From assembly GCA_035443825.1 (NCBI GenBank), contig DAOMNN010000020.1:1-46400 (forward strand): a stretch of 46,400 nucleotides of DNA, read 5' to 3'. Source of the DNA: DAOMNN01 sp035443825. GTDB lineage: Bacteria > Pseudomonadota > Gammaproteobacteria > Burkholderiales > Rhodocyclaceae. A program made the position numbers and the translations under genes. The notes beneath the pieces are model-generated. The model searched no databases and was not told the DNA's origin. It saw only the letters and a list, made by a program, of their open reading frames with translations. Shown here in pieces: positions 24,271 through 32,624 of this stretch. Numbering within the stretch: position 1 is the first letter of the stretch; the number at the start of each line of letters is the position of its first letter.

Positions 24271-25919
24271 TCTTCGGCGATTTCCCGAGCAAGGACGCCA
24301 CCGGGGTGATGCTCGCGCACACCATCGAGGTCGGCGACCGCAGATTCAGGAAGGGTCGCACCCTGGGAGCAGACGACATCGCCATCCTGCGCGCCGCCGG
24401 AATCGCAACCGTCGCCGGAGCACGGCTCGATCCCGACGACGTCCCCGAGAATGCGGCGGCGGCCGAGATCGCGGCGCTGCTCGTCGGCCCGGGGAGCACG
24501 ACTCGCGCGCCCTACACCGGTCGCTGCAACCTCCACGCCACCGCCCGGAGCGTGATCCGCGTCAACGCAGAACGCATCGACCGCCTCAATCTGCTCGACG
24601 AATCCATCACCGTTGCAACGCTGCCCGATCACGCCGTGGCGCGCAACGCGCAGGTCATCGCAACGGTCAAGATCATCCCCTTCGCCGTGCCCCGCCGTCT
24701 GCTCGAGGCCTGCCGTGAGATTGCATCGGGGGCTCCATTGGTAGAAGCGGTGCCGCTGCAGCCGCAGCGCGTCGCGCTCGTCCTGAGCGCCCGGCCGGGG
24801 ATGAAGGACAGCATCCTGCGCACCACTGCAGCGGTGTCGCGCGAGCGCATCGAGGGACTCGGCAGCCGCCTCGCACTCGAACTTCGCTGCGGCCACGAAG
24901 CGGCGGAAATCGTCGCGGCACTGCGCCAATCCCGCGCTGCGGGTTGCGACATTACGCTCATCGCCGGAGCGACAACCACCAAGGACCGCAAGGATCTCGT
25001 ACCGGCCGCAGTGGTGGCGGCAGGTGGCGTGATCGAGCATTTCGGGATGCCCGTCGAACCGGGCAACATGCTGCTGCTCGCGCATATCGGCGACATGCCG
25101 GTGGTGATCCTGCCCGGCTGCGCACGCTCCCGGCGGATCAACGGTCTGGACTGGGTGCTGCGGCGATTGCTGGCGCGACTGCAGGTAACGCGCGCGGACA
25201 TCATGCGCATGGGCGTCGGCGGCCTGATCCGCAGTCCGCTCGAACCGGATGACGAGGCGCCGGACGAGGAATCCGGCGACGAGGACAGCACGCGATCGGA
25301 CTCCGGGCGGCACGTCGCGGCACTCGTTCTTGCCGCCGGCACGTCCTCGCGCATGGGCCGCGCCAACAAACTGCTGACCGAGGTCGACGGTGTCGAGATG
25401 GTCGTGCGCGCGGTCAATGCAGCACTGGCGTCGCGTGCGGCATCCGTGACGGTGGTGACGGGTCATCAGGCCGAGGCGGTCGAAGCCGCGCTGGCAGGGC
25501 GGCACGTTTCATACGTACACAATCCGGATTTCGGGGCGGGACTGTCCACCTCGCTTCGCCGCGGCGTTGCCGCCCTGCCGCAGAGCGCCGCGGCAACGGT
25601 GGTGCTGCTCGGCGACATGCCATGGATCACGGCCGATCATGTGGACCGCATCATCGATGCTTTCGATCCGGCCGACCCGACCATCGTCGTCCCCGAGCGC
25701 GACGGCCGGCGCGGCAACCCCATCCTGTGGCCACGCGAATTTTTCGCCGCGATGCAGACGATCGAAGGCGACCGCGGCGCCCGCGGCCTGCTCGATCGCC
25801 ACCCGGAGCGCATCCGGCGTATTTCGATTGAGGACGACGCGATCTTCATCGACATTGATTCACCCGACGAACTGCGGGAAACGCGCAGCCGCGCCGGGCC
25901 GGGCCCGGGGATGAAGTAA
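24267..25919 (+). CDS. Molybdopterin-binding domain fused to a MobA/MocA-type nucleotidyltransferase
   Basis: A 550-residue fusion for molybdenum cofactor tailoring. Residues 1-320 form a MoeA/CinA-like molybdopterin-binding region, with LIAGATTTKDRKD (231-243) and PVEPGNMLL...VVILPGC (262-285) matching its binding loops. An acidic linker follows (about 325-346). Residues 349-550 are a MobA-like nucleotidyltransferase with the signature LAAGTSSRMG (355-364), a downstream Lys (K368) and LLGDMPWI for metal and nucleotide binding. By family it would attach CMP to the cofactor to make the cytosine dinucleotide form used by molybdenum hydroxylases. Such fusions are known in proteobacteria. It is the third gene of the maturation operon and converges with the polymerase IV gene. 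Confidence 0.85.
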   Translation: MIFGDFPSKDATGVMLAHTIEVGDRRFRKGRTLGADDIAILRAAGIATVAGARLDPDDVPENAAAAEIAALLVGPGSTTRAPYTGRCNLHATARSVIRVNAERIDRLNLLDESITVATLPDHAVARNAQVIATVKIIPFAVPRRLLEACREIASGAPLVEAVPLQPQRVALVLSARPGMKDSILRTTAAVSRERIEGLGSRLALELRCGHEAAEIVAALRQSRAAGCDITLIAGATTTKDRKDLVPAAVVAAGGVIEHFGMPVEPGNMLLLAHIGDMPVVILPGCARSRRINGLDWVLRRLLARLQVTRADIMRMGVGGLIRSPLEPDDEAPDEESGDEDSTRSDSGRHVAALVLAAGTSSRMGRANKLLTEVDGVEMVVRAVNAALASRAASVTVVTGHQAEAVEAALAGRHVSYVHNPDFGAGLSTSLRRGVAALPQSAAATVVLLGDMPWITADHVDRIIDAFDPADPTIVVPERDGRRGNPILWPREFFAAMQTIEGDRGARGLLDRHPERIRRISIEDDAIFIDIDSPDELRETRSRAGPGPGMK

Positions 25920-25938
25920 CCGCGCACCACGCGACGAC

Positions 25939-27108
25939 TCATCCTGTGGACGAGATCAACGGCAACTCGCCCTGGCGCGACGTTGTCGTGCCCGGTGCAT
26001 CGCGCATGCACGGGGACAGCGCACCCACGCGGACACCGAGCAGGCGCAGGCGCTGGTCGAGCGGCACCCGGCGCAGACACTCGCCTGCCGCGCGGCGAAT
26101 GGCGGCAGGATCGGCGACCGGCTCGGGCAGGGTCAGATCACGGGTGACGGTTCGAAAATCCTGGTAGCGCAGCTTGATCCCGATGGTGCGCCCCAGATAG
26201 CCCTTGCGCTGCAGATCCTCGGACACACGCACGCACAGGCCGGTGAATATTTCGGACAGTGCGCTGCGGTCATGGACCGGGTGGAGATCCCGCTCGAAGG
26301 TGGTTTCGCGGCTGATGGACCTCGGTTCGGAACTCGTGACAACCGGGCGGTCGCCGATACCGTGGGCAGCGGCATGCAGCCAGGCGGCGAAGCTGCGGCC
26401 GAAATGCTGCTGCAGCAAGGTGGTGTCGGCCTGCGCAAGCTCCGCCACGGTCGCGATACCCAGGCTGGCAAGCTTCTCGGCGGCCTTGGGGCCGATGCCG
26501 TTGATCTTGCGCACCGACAGCGGCCAAATCCGGTGCGCGATGTCGTCGCGACCCAGAATGGTCAGGCCATCAGGCTTGTCCAGATCGGAACAGATTTTCG
26601 ACAGGAGTTTGTTCGGCGACACGCCGATCGAGCACGACAGACCGGTCGCTTCACGCACCGCGCGCTTGATGCGCTTCGCAAGTCCGAGCGTATCATCGGG
26701 AAGATCGCTGAGGTCGATATAGATTTCGTCGATGCCGCGATCCTCGATGCGAGGCGCGATTGCCGCGACGGAGGCCTTGAACAGGCGCGAGTAGTGACGA
26801 TAGGCGTCGAAATCGGCCGGCAGGAGAATTGCGTCGGGGGCGAGCCTTGCCGCCTTCATGAGTCCCATGCCCGAGGACACGCCGAGTCGGCGTGCCTCGT
26901 AGGTGGCGGTCGTGATCACGCCCCGCCCCGCGTAGTCCCGCAGGCGCGCAAAGCGCCGGCTGCCGTCGCCCTGCATGACCGGCTCAAGGGTGCGCCGGCC
27001 GCCGATCACGACGGGCATCCCGCACAGTTCCGGGTAGCGCAGCAATTCGACGGACGCGTAGAAGGCATCCATGTCCAGGTGCGCGATACGGCGAAGAGGA
27101 GCATTCAT
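25939..27108 (-). CDS. dinB: DNA polymerase IV (Y family)
   Basis: Error-prone translesion polymerase of 389 residues. The N-terminal HLDMDAFYASVE (near 10-21) carries the first catalytic Asp and the steric-gate region; IDEIYIDLSD (about 125-134) carries the second catalytic acidic pair; SIGVSPNKLLSKICSD, the helix-hairpin-helix segment INGIGPKAAEKL and a little-finger domain follow. The C-terminus ends GELPLISSTG, close to the QLxLxx beta-clamp motif. The ATG at 27108 was chosen because the family starts at RIAHLDMDAF; the upstream extension has no homologous character. No LexA box of E. coli type was seen in 27109-27330. Confidence 0.95.
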   Translation of the reverse strand: MNAPLRRIAHLDMDAFYASVELLRYPELCGMPVVIGGRRTLEPVMQGDGSRRFARLRDYAGRGVITTATYEARRLGVSSGMGLMKAARLAPDAILLPADFDAYRHYSRLFKASVAAIAPRIEDRGIDEIYIDLSDLPDDTLGLAKRIKRAVREATGLSCSIGVSPNKLLSKICSDLDKPDGLTILGRDDIAHRIWPLSVRKINGIGPKAAEKLASLGIATVAELAQADTTLLQQHFGRSFAAWLHAAAHGIGDRPVVTSSEPRSISRETTFERDLHPVHDRSALSEIFTGLCVRVSEDLQRKGYLGRTIGIKLRYQDFRTVTRDLTLPEPVADPAAIRRAAGECLRRVPLDQRLRLLGVRVGALSPCMRDAPGTTTSRQGELPLISSTG

Positions 27109-27330
27109 CGTGAATCGAAGATAACCGATGTCTCCGGTGTCTGTCTTGCGCGTATCGCAAGGTACTGGCCATTGTCGGGCGGGCCTGCGCGCGCTTGCCA
27201 TTCGACCACGCCCCGGGTTGCTTCCACGCGCCTGCTGGTCGTGTCGAGCGCGCGCACGGTAAGATCATGGGCCGGCGCATTCGGTCCATGCCGGAGCCTG
27301 ACAGTTTCTACCGATATGGGAGGACTCGAC

Positions 27331-27591
27331 GTGCACGACGAAGACATCCGCAGCATCGTGCTGAACACGGTGGAGACGATCCTGCCGGGGGTTGGCACAA
27401 TGCAGATCCGCGGCGACGAGTCCCTGCGCGCACAGGTCGACCTCGACTCCATGGACTGGCTCAACGTCATCACGGCTCTCGGCGACCGATTCGAGCTGCG
27501 GATTCCGGAGCGCGACTACGGCAAGCTGCTCACGCTCGACGACATCGTCGCTTACCTTTCCGAAATGCGCGCTGCGAAACCCACGCGGTAA
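27331..27591 (+). CDS. Acyl carrier protein
   Basis: An 86-residue acyl or aminoacyl carrier protein. The phosphopantetheine site is the Ser of VDLDSMDWLN (DSM instead of the common DSL), flanked by the usual acidic helices. It is not the fatty-acid synthesis acpP, which would sit in a fab cluster. The GTG at 27331 is preceded by GGGAGGA seven bases upstream and is preferred over an ATG five codons earlier that overlaps this ribosome site. The GNAT gene follows after four bases, so the two form a unit, possibly a carrier with its acyl-transfer partner. Confidence 0.82.
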   Translation: MHDEDIRSIVLNTVETILPGVGTMQIRGDESLRAQVDLDSMDWLNVITALGDRFELRIPERDYGKLLTLDDIVAYLSEMRAAKPTR

Positions 27592-27595
27592 TCGA

Positions 27596-28123
27596 ATGGC
27601 CGATTATCCAGCCGACCTCGTACGCACGCGCTACCTGTTCGATGGCAGCCAGGTGACGATTCGTCCGATTCGCCCCGACGACGCGGGGAAGGAGCAGGAT
27701 TTCGTGCGCCGTCTTTCAAAGGAATCGCGCTACAAGCGTTTCATGGGGACGCTCAAGGAGTTGTCGCCCGACAAGCTCCGATACTTCACCGAGTTGGACT
27801 ACGACAAACATCTGGCCCTGGTGGCGATCGTCGACCAGGCTGGAGAGGAGCTGGAGATCGGTGTCGCGCGCTACGTGATCGATCCGGGCGGCGAACGGTG
27901 CGAGTTCGCCATTGTGGTCGATGATGCGTGGCAGGGCACGGGGATTGCCGGCGTACTGATGTTGTCACTGATAGACGCCGCGCGTGCGCGCGGCCTCAGG
28001 ACGATGGTGGGGCAGGTACTGGCCAGCAACGACAAGATGATCAAGTTTTCGCGGCAGTTGGGCTTCACCGTCCATCACGACCCGAACGATCCTGAAACGG
28101 TGCGGGTGGAGCGTCCCCTGTAG
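27596..28123 (+). CDS. GNAT-family acetyltransferase
   Basis: A 175-residue GNAT acyltransferase resembling the C-terminal catalytic domain of Pat-type protein lysine acetyltransferases: VTIRPIRPDD at the start, ESRYKRFMGTLKEL, CEFAIVVDDAWQGTGIAGVLM with the acetyl-CoA pyrophosphate loop (WQGTGIAG), and a late LASNDKMIKFSRQLGF. It lacks the large ADP-forming CoA-ligase-like domain of full-length Pat. It lies four bases behind the ACP gene, so an acyl-ACP donor or acceptor is conceivable. The target is unknown. Confidence 0.85.
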   Translation: MADYPADLVRTRYLFDGSQVTIRPIRPDDAGKEQDFVRRLSKESRYKRFMGTLKELSPDKLRYFTELDYDKHLALVAIVDQAGEELEIGVARYVIDPGGERCEFAIVVDDAWQGTGIAGVLMLSLIDAARARGLRTMVGQVLASNDKMIKFSRQLGFTVHHDPNDPETVRVERPL

Positions 28124-28416
28124 GCGACCGCAGGTATCATCCTGGGAGGCTGTCGGATATGAGTCCGATCTGCTGCACCAGTTGCGCAGACAGGTTCACG
28201 CATTTTTCGTGAGCGATGGCCTCGAGGCGAAGTTCCAAGGGCTTCAGAGACGGGCCGCACTTGCCAAGACCAACACACGCAGCACGCCCATAAGCATGCC
28301 GTGGACACCCACGTGAGGGATGAAGCGCGCGGCCTGGGACACCGCATTGAACTCCGCGCCGGTTCTGCTGACAGATCACCGCGCATCAGCAATTTTTCAC
28401 CAAGGAGCAGATGAAC

Positions 28417-28812
28417 ATGCATTTTCGCAAGCGTTGTATCGTGACCGCCATCACCCTGAGCTGCCTGGCCGGCGGCGCGCTGGCGCAGGGTTCTGCCGGG
28501 GGCTATACGGCAGCCGCGCCGGCAGGTGAGGCCTCGCAGCTGGAAGCGCGACTGAGCGGCAAGGTTCTCGTGGGGACCTACACGCGTGACAGCTCGCCAT
28601 ATGTCCTCGAGTTCCGCAGCGACAAGACCCTGGTCGACAACCGGGGCGGCGAAGGACGCTGGTGGATCGACGACAAGGGCGACTACTGCCGGGAATGGAC
28701 GAGTGGCCCGCTCGCCGGCAACAGCGGCTGCTACGAGATTCTCGTGCATGGCGTCCGTGTCGCGATCTATGCCGACGACGTCAAGGTGATCGACGGCGAG
28801 CTGACGGAGTGA
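28417..28812 (+). CDS. Small exported protein of unknown function
   Basis: A 131-residue protein with a clear signal peptide (MHFRKRC, hydrophobic core, cleavage after GGALAQ near residue 24). The mature part has an Ala/Gly-rich start, then a compact region with VGTYTRDSSPYVLEFRSD, GRWWIDDKGDYCREW and SGCYEILVHG. The two Cys (in DYCREW and GCYEI) may form a disulfide in the periplasm. The tandem WW and the Tyr/Trp-rich strands suggest a small beta-barrel. The ATG at 28417 has AAGGAG nine bases upstream; the ATG six bases earlier is too close to it. The 28124-28416 stretch upstream holds no recognised gene. Confidence 0.72.
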   Translation: MHFRKRCIVTAITLSCLAGGALAQGSAGGYTAAAPAGEASQLEARLSGKVLVGTYTRDSSPYVLEFRSDKTLVDNRGGEGRWWIDDKGDYCREWTSGPLAGNSGCYEILVHGVRVAIYADDVKVIDGELTE

Positions 28813-28836
28813 CCCGTCTGCCGAGCCGTGTGCCTG

Positions 28837-28859
28837 ACCTGCCGGGAAAGCTCGCAGGT
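28837..28859. terminator. Possible hairpin between convergent genes
   Basis: ACCTGC (28837-28842) and GCAGGT (28854-28859) form a 6-bp stem with an 11-base loop, 25 bases after one stop codon and four bases before the other. There is no clear T run, so it is a weak terminator candidate. Confidence 0.25.
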
Positions 28860-28862
28860 TGA

Positions 28863-29405
28863 TTAGCGCCGGTCGCGTTTCGCCTGGGAACGCTTTCCTG
28901 CCGCAACGGCGTGCGCCCGTAGCGTTCGCGAATGCGGATTCGACGGTGATGCGACCTGGTTGGCTGCGCCCCCTCCGGCTCCCTTGCCCGCAATGCGCCG
29001 AGCCGGTGCCTTGGACGACCGTGCCGGTGCCTTCCCGGCGGGCCTTGCGGCAGCCTTGCTTGCAGCGATCTTCGCCTTCTCGGCCTTGCGCGCCTCCGCG
29101 GCCTCGATCCGTGCGAGCCGATCCTCGAAACGCTCCAGCGTTTCGGTGAAAAGCTTGGTCTTCTGTTCGGTGCGCTGGTTTGCAAGACTGGTGTTGCCGC
29201 GCTTGCTGCCAGTGGCCGCACGGATCGCTACGGTCTGCCGACGGAACAGATCCTGATTCTTGTCGCGCAGCGTCCGGGCGCGCTTGATCTTGCTCTTGAG
29301 TTCGGCGACGCTCAACCCGCCGATCGCGTCGGAAAGGCTGAGCAGGAACAGCTCGAACTCGGCGGCGCTGCATAGGTTGCGGGCGTGTACGCGGTTGTAT
29401 GCCAT
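28863..29405 (-). CDS. Protein with a histone-H1-like basic tail
   Basis: A 180-residue protein in two parts. The N-terminal 100 residues are helical (NLCSAAEFELFLLSLSDA, ELKSKIKRARTLRDKNQDL, then a coiled-coil-like FTETLERFEDRLARIEAAEA). The C-terminal 80 residues are a low-complexity Ala/Lys/Arg/Pro/Gly tail (KAAARPAGKAPARSSKAPAR, then RTLRAHAVAAGKRSQAKRDRR by parts) like those of AlgP and bacterial H1-like proteins, expected to bind DNA or RNA. Similar N-termini occur in betaproteobacterial proteins of unknown function. AAGGAG eight bases before the ATG at 29405 fixes the start. The 263 bases upstream hold nothing else that I recognise. Confidence 0.75.
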   Translation of the reverse strand: MAYNRVHARNLCSAAEFELFLLSLSDAIGGLSVAELKSKIKRARTLRDKNQDLFRRQTVAIRAATGSKRGNTSLANQRTEQKTKLFTETLERFEDRLARIEAAEARKAEKAKIAASKAAARPAGKAPARSSKAPARRIAGKGAGGGAANQVASPSNPHSRTLRAHAVAAGKRSQAKRDRR

Positions 29406-29668
29406 GCGGAATTCTCCTTGCAATTCGCCAATGCTTCGTATGTCGAAGAACGGTCTTCCGGAACGTCGGACCGATCCTGTTTCACTGCTGCCGGTTTCAG
29501 TCTAGCCGGATTCTCCTGAAATGCCTGCAAGCCAAGCGGTGCTGTGAGATTGAATCGATCCCCGTCATTTTGTTCCCGTGCAGAACGCCGGGCCTGCAAT
29601 GAGTGAATTGCGGCTGGCCTGGGGGGTGCGCCGCGCGCATCCGCAAGGAATCGTGAGACTGGGAGTCG

Positions 29669-30565
29669 TCACTGTACGTCGCGCACCAGACGGACGTGAT
29701 CGTAGTCTCCGCGACCGCCCGCGCCGCGGATTCCCGAGGTGAACGCCACACCCCAGGCACGGTAGGAGTAAAGCGCATGCGGTTCGCCGGACCAGTACCT
29801 GGCCAGAGGCGTATCGGGGAATACCGCGAGAAGTATGGTGGGGCTGGCGTACTCGCCGATGCACCCCCCGCCAGCGCCTTCGCTGTCGAGTGCAAGACGC
29901 CGACCGGAGCTGCAATAGACGAGGCCGTGCAATTCGTCGAGGGTGGGGAGCCGCCAGTCGCTCCAGCCGCCATGCGTGAACGCCTCGGCGGCCTCCTGGG
30001 CCTGTCCCCAGGTGAATTGTCGTGCGTTGCCGACGCAGTTCGCACCATCCCAGTCCTGTCCGAGGCTGCAGCGCATCCACATCAGCCCGCGATCCGGATC
30101 GGTGGCCGTGGCGCCGTCCAAACGGTACCGAGCGACGAGGGCATGTTCCCGCTGTGCAAGGCGTTCGCGCTCGAGCGACTGCCGTTCCACACCGGCGGCG
30201 GTCAATCGTGGCCGCAACGGCAGCGTGATCGTATCGAGCGGACGTTCCGTCACCTCTACGCCCTCGACGCTGGCGAACAGTTCTGTAAACTCGTCAACGG
30301 GTTTGATCGCCTCGATCAGGTAGCGCCCTTCCGGTAGTCTCATGGCGAAAGTCGCCCCTTCTTCGGCCGGGCTGCTACCCTGCGACACGCCGTTTACGTA
30401 CAGCCGGGCCTCGCCGGGCTGGGTCACGATCCGCAGTACGCCCGGTTCGGCAACGGGTTGAACAGGCCGTTCCGGCACACCGCTATCCTTGCCGCAGGCT
30501 ACGAGCATGAGGCTGGCGAGTACGGGCAGCAGGAAACGGTTCTTGCAGGAATCGATCGGAAACAT
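29669..30565 (-). CDS. Lipoprotein with PEGA and DUF1566 domains
   Basis: A 298-residue predicted lipoprotein. The lipobox LVAC (Cys near residue 24) ends a signal peptide. A PEGA-type beta domain follows (about 42-115; PGEARLYVNG and GRYLIEAIKP), then a helical connector rich in Glu and Arg (about 122-145), then a DUF1566/Lcl C-terminal domain with TDPDRGLMWMRCSLGQDWDG, GWSDWRLPTLDELHGLV and a closing GDYDHVRLVRD. Such proteins are usually surface or periplasmic structural proteins. It is divergent from the SDR gene at 30714. Confidence 0.82.
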   Translation of the reverse strand: MFPIDSCKNRFLLPVLASLMLVACGKDSGVPERPVQPVAEPGVLRIVTQPGEARLYVNGVSQGSSPAEEGATFAMRLPEGRYLIEAIKPVDEFTELFASVEGVEVTERPLDTITLPLRPRLTAAGVERQSLERERLAQREHALVARYRLDGATATDPDRGLMWMRCSLGQDWDGANCVGNARQFTWGQAQEAAEAFTHGGWSDWRLPTLDELHGLVYCSSGRRLALDSEGAGGGCIGEYASPTILLAVFPDTPLARYWSGEPHALYSYRAWGVAFTSGIRGAGGRGDYDHVRLVRDVQ

Positions 30566-30713
30566 TGGAAGCTCGAAAACGGATCACCGGGGGCCATTCT
30601 CCCGGTTTTTCGGCAGTTGGCAACGCCACACAACCATGTTCGCGGGTCCGGCGGGAGCTCGATGGCGCGGGCGCAATCGCTTGGAGTCACTCAAACGTCA
30701 GGAGACATCAATC

Positions 30714-31376
30714 ATGACCACTGTCCTCGTAACCGGTGCCACACGCGGAATCGGCCTCGAACTGTGCCGGGTCCACCTCGAACGTGGCAGCGATGTCATT
30801 GCCGCATGTCGCGCGGCATCCGACGAATTGAAGGCGCTCGGGGTACAGGTCGTCGAGGAGGTGGATGTCGCCCTCGCCGACGCAGGCACGCGCCTCGTCC
30901 AGGCGCTGGGTGACCGTACGCTGGATATCCTCATCAACAATGCCGGGGTATTCGGGAACAACGCGCTGGGGGAAATCGACTACGAGGACGTCGCCCGCCA
31001 GCTGCAGGTCAACGCGATCGGCCCGCTTCGGGTGACCGAAGCGCTCCTGCCACACCTGAAGCACGGTTCGAAGGTGGCCATGATCACCAGTCGCATGGGC
31101 TCGATGGCAGACAACGGATCGGGGGCCTACTACGGCTACCGAATGAGCAAGGCGGCGCTGAACGCGGCGGGCGTGAGCCTGGCCCGCGACCTGAAGCCGC
31201 GCGGCATTGCCGTTGCCCTGCTCCATCCCGGTTTCGTGCAGACCCGCATGGTGGGTTACGCGGGGGACATCACACCACGACAGGCGGCCGAACGCCTCGC
31301 CACGCGCATCGACGAACTCACGCTCGACACCAGTGGCACGTTCTGGCACTCGAGCGGCGAAGTCCTCCCCTGGTGA
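30714..31376 (+). CDS. Short-chain dehydrogenase, C-factor-like
   Basis: A 220-residue NAD(P)-dependent SDR. GATRGIGLE (near 8-16) is the cofactor loop, NNAGVFGN the central motif, the catalytic Ser lies in ITSRMGS and the Tyr-Lys pair in YRMSKAAL. The short C-terminus and the HPGFVQTRM segment resemble the C-factor/CsgA branch. AGGAG nine bases upstream sets the ATG at 30714. It stands alone between a divergent lipoprotein gene and the convergent nnrS gene, with no context for substrate. Confidence 0.85.
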   Translation: MTTVLVTGATRGIGLELCRVHLERGSDVIAACRAASDELKALGVQVVEEVDVALADAGTRLVQALGDRTLDILINNAGVFGNNALGEIDYEDVARQLQVNAIGPLRVTEALLPHLKHGSKVAMITSRMGSMADNGSGAYYGYRMSKAALNAAGVSLARDLKPRGIAVALLHPGFVQTRMVGYAGDITPRQAAERLATRIDELTLDTSGTFWHSSGEVLPW

Positions 31377-31424
31377 GCAGGACCACACGCGCCGACGCCG
31401 CCGGAGCGGCCTGATGGCGCCACG

Positions 31425-32615
31425 TCAGCCACCGCGGGGAAGACTCGGCGTGAGCAGTGTCGTCGCAAAGCGGATGAAGTACAGCGCAAACGAAATCGCC
31501 CACAGGAACGCCGCCAGCACGATCGCGAAATCGCCGAGTTCATGAACCGTCGCCGCCAGCCTCACGAGCGCGGCGACGAACATCGTCACGCATGCGAAGA
31601 GCATCACGCGCGGCACGACCAGAGGGCGACCGGTGTGGCGCAGGCTCACCCGCATCATCAGGCCGAGCATCATCATGCCCAAGCTGCCGAGCGTGAATGC
31701 ATGCACCCAGGCCGATTCGGGTACGAGACCGGTCAATTCGGCGACGGCCTTGAGCACGAATGCAAATACCAGCCAGGCGAATCCCAGGTGCATGACGAAC
31801 ACAAGCGGCACGTCGACCAGTAGCCACCCTTTCCAGCGTGCGACCCGCCAGCCATGTGCGACCGCGCAAGCGAGCGCGACAATGCCGGTCGGCAATGATG
31901 GAGCGCCCGCCAGATCAAGGGTCGCAAGCAGCAGCAGCGCACCCATGCACGCGATCTCGAGTCGCATCCTGAACGGTGCCTGGTCGCCCCGTCCCCTCTC
32001 GCGCAGTGCATTGCCCGTGAAGATCGGCGTCAGCACCCCGCCCTTGAGCACGTAGAGAACGATGATCGCGTAAAGTGCGCCGCGCAACGCAGCGCCGGCT
32101 ACCGCCAGGTTGGATCCGAACGCCGCGACGTGGTAGACGAAGTTCGCCACGAAGAGCGCGAAAAGTATGGGCAGGAGCAGCAGGTAAAGGCGATTCGACG
32201 CGCGCAGCAACTGCGGCGCGACCATCACGAACACGGCCGGAAAGAGCAGAAGGTCGAACAACACCGGCCAAGGCTGCGGCAGCCAGGGTTGCGCCCAGTA
32301 GGCAATGCGCCCGGCAAGCCACAGGATCACCAGCAGCGCGAGGCGGACCCCGCGAATCTCGGGCGTGCCTGCCCAACTCGGCAAGGCGGTCAGCACGATG
32401 CCGACGATAATCGCGGTGGCAAAGCCGAAGAGCATTTCGTGGCCGTGCCACAGATGCAGCGGAACTTCGCCGCAAGGCACGCGCCACAGTCCGTGGAAGG
32501 CACCTGCCCATGCAGTGACGAGCACGAGCCCGTACAGGCTGCCAAGCAGGTAGAAGGGCCGGAACGGGCTGGCCCAGACGGCCGCCGGCACGGAAGCTGT
32601 CTCTTCGCCGCGCAT
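31425..32615 (-). CDS. nnrS: NnrS-family membrane protein
   Basis: A 396-residue polytopic membrane protein with about 12 hydrophobic segments. NnrS proteins are linked to nitric oxide exposure and denitrification and are thought to protect iron-sulfur metabolism. Family landmarks are ASPFRPFYLLGSLYG at the N-terminus, LHLWHGHEMLFGFATAII (about 53-70) with candidate heme or metal His residues, GGVLTPIFTGNALR, and HAFTLGSLGMMMLGLMMRVSLRHTGR (by parts, about 300-325). The ATG lies nine bases behind the stop of the ferredoxin oxidoreductase gene, so it may be co-expressed with that oxygen- and NO-sensitive enzyme. Confidence 0.9.
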   Translation of the reverse strand: MRGEETASVPAAVWASPFRPFYLLGSLYGLVLVTAWAGAFHGLWRVPCGEVPLHLWHGHEMLFGFATAIIVGIVLTALPSWAGTPEIRGVRLALLVILWLAGRIAYWAQPWLPQPWPVLFDLLLFPAVFVMVAPQLLRASNRLYLLLLPILFALFVANFVYHVAAFGSNLAVAGAALRGALYAIIVLYVLKGGVLTPIFTGNALRERGRGDQAPFRMRLEIACMGALLLLATLDLAGAPSLPTGIVALACAVAHGWRVARWKGWLLVDVPLVFVMHLGFAWLVFAFVLKAVAELTGLVPESAWVHAFTLGSLGMMMLGLMMRVSLRHTGRPLVVPRVMLFACVTMFVAALVRLAATVHELGDFAIVLAAFLWAISFALYFIRFATTLLTPSLPRGG

Positions 32616-32624
32616 GCCGCGAGC

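Noticed and set aside
28137..28379. 80-codon minus-strand frame in the gap before the exported protein
   Set aside because: The end looks helical and protein-like, but there is no ribosome site and I recognise no family; it may be a gene remnant.
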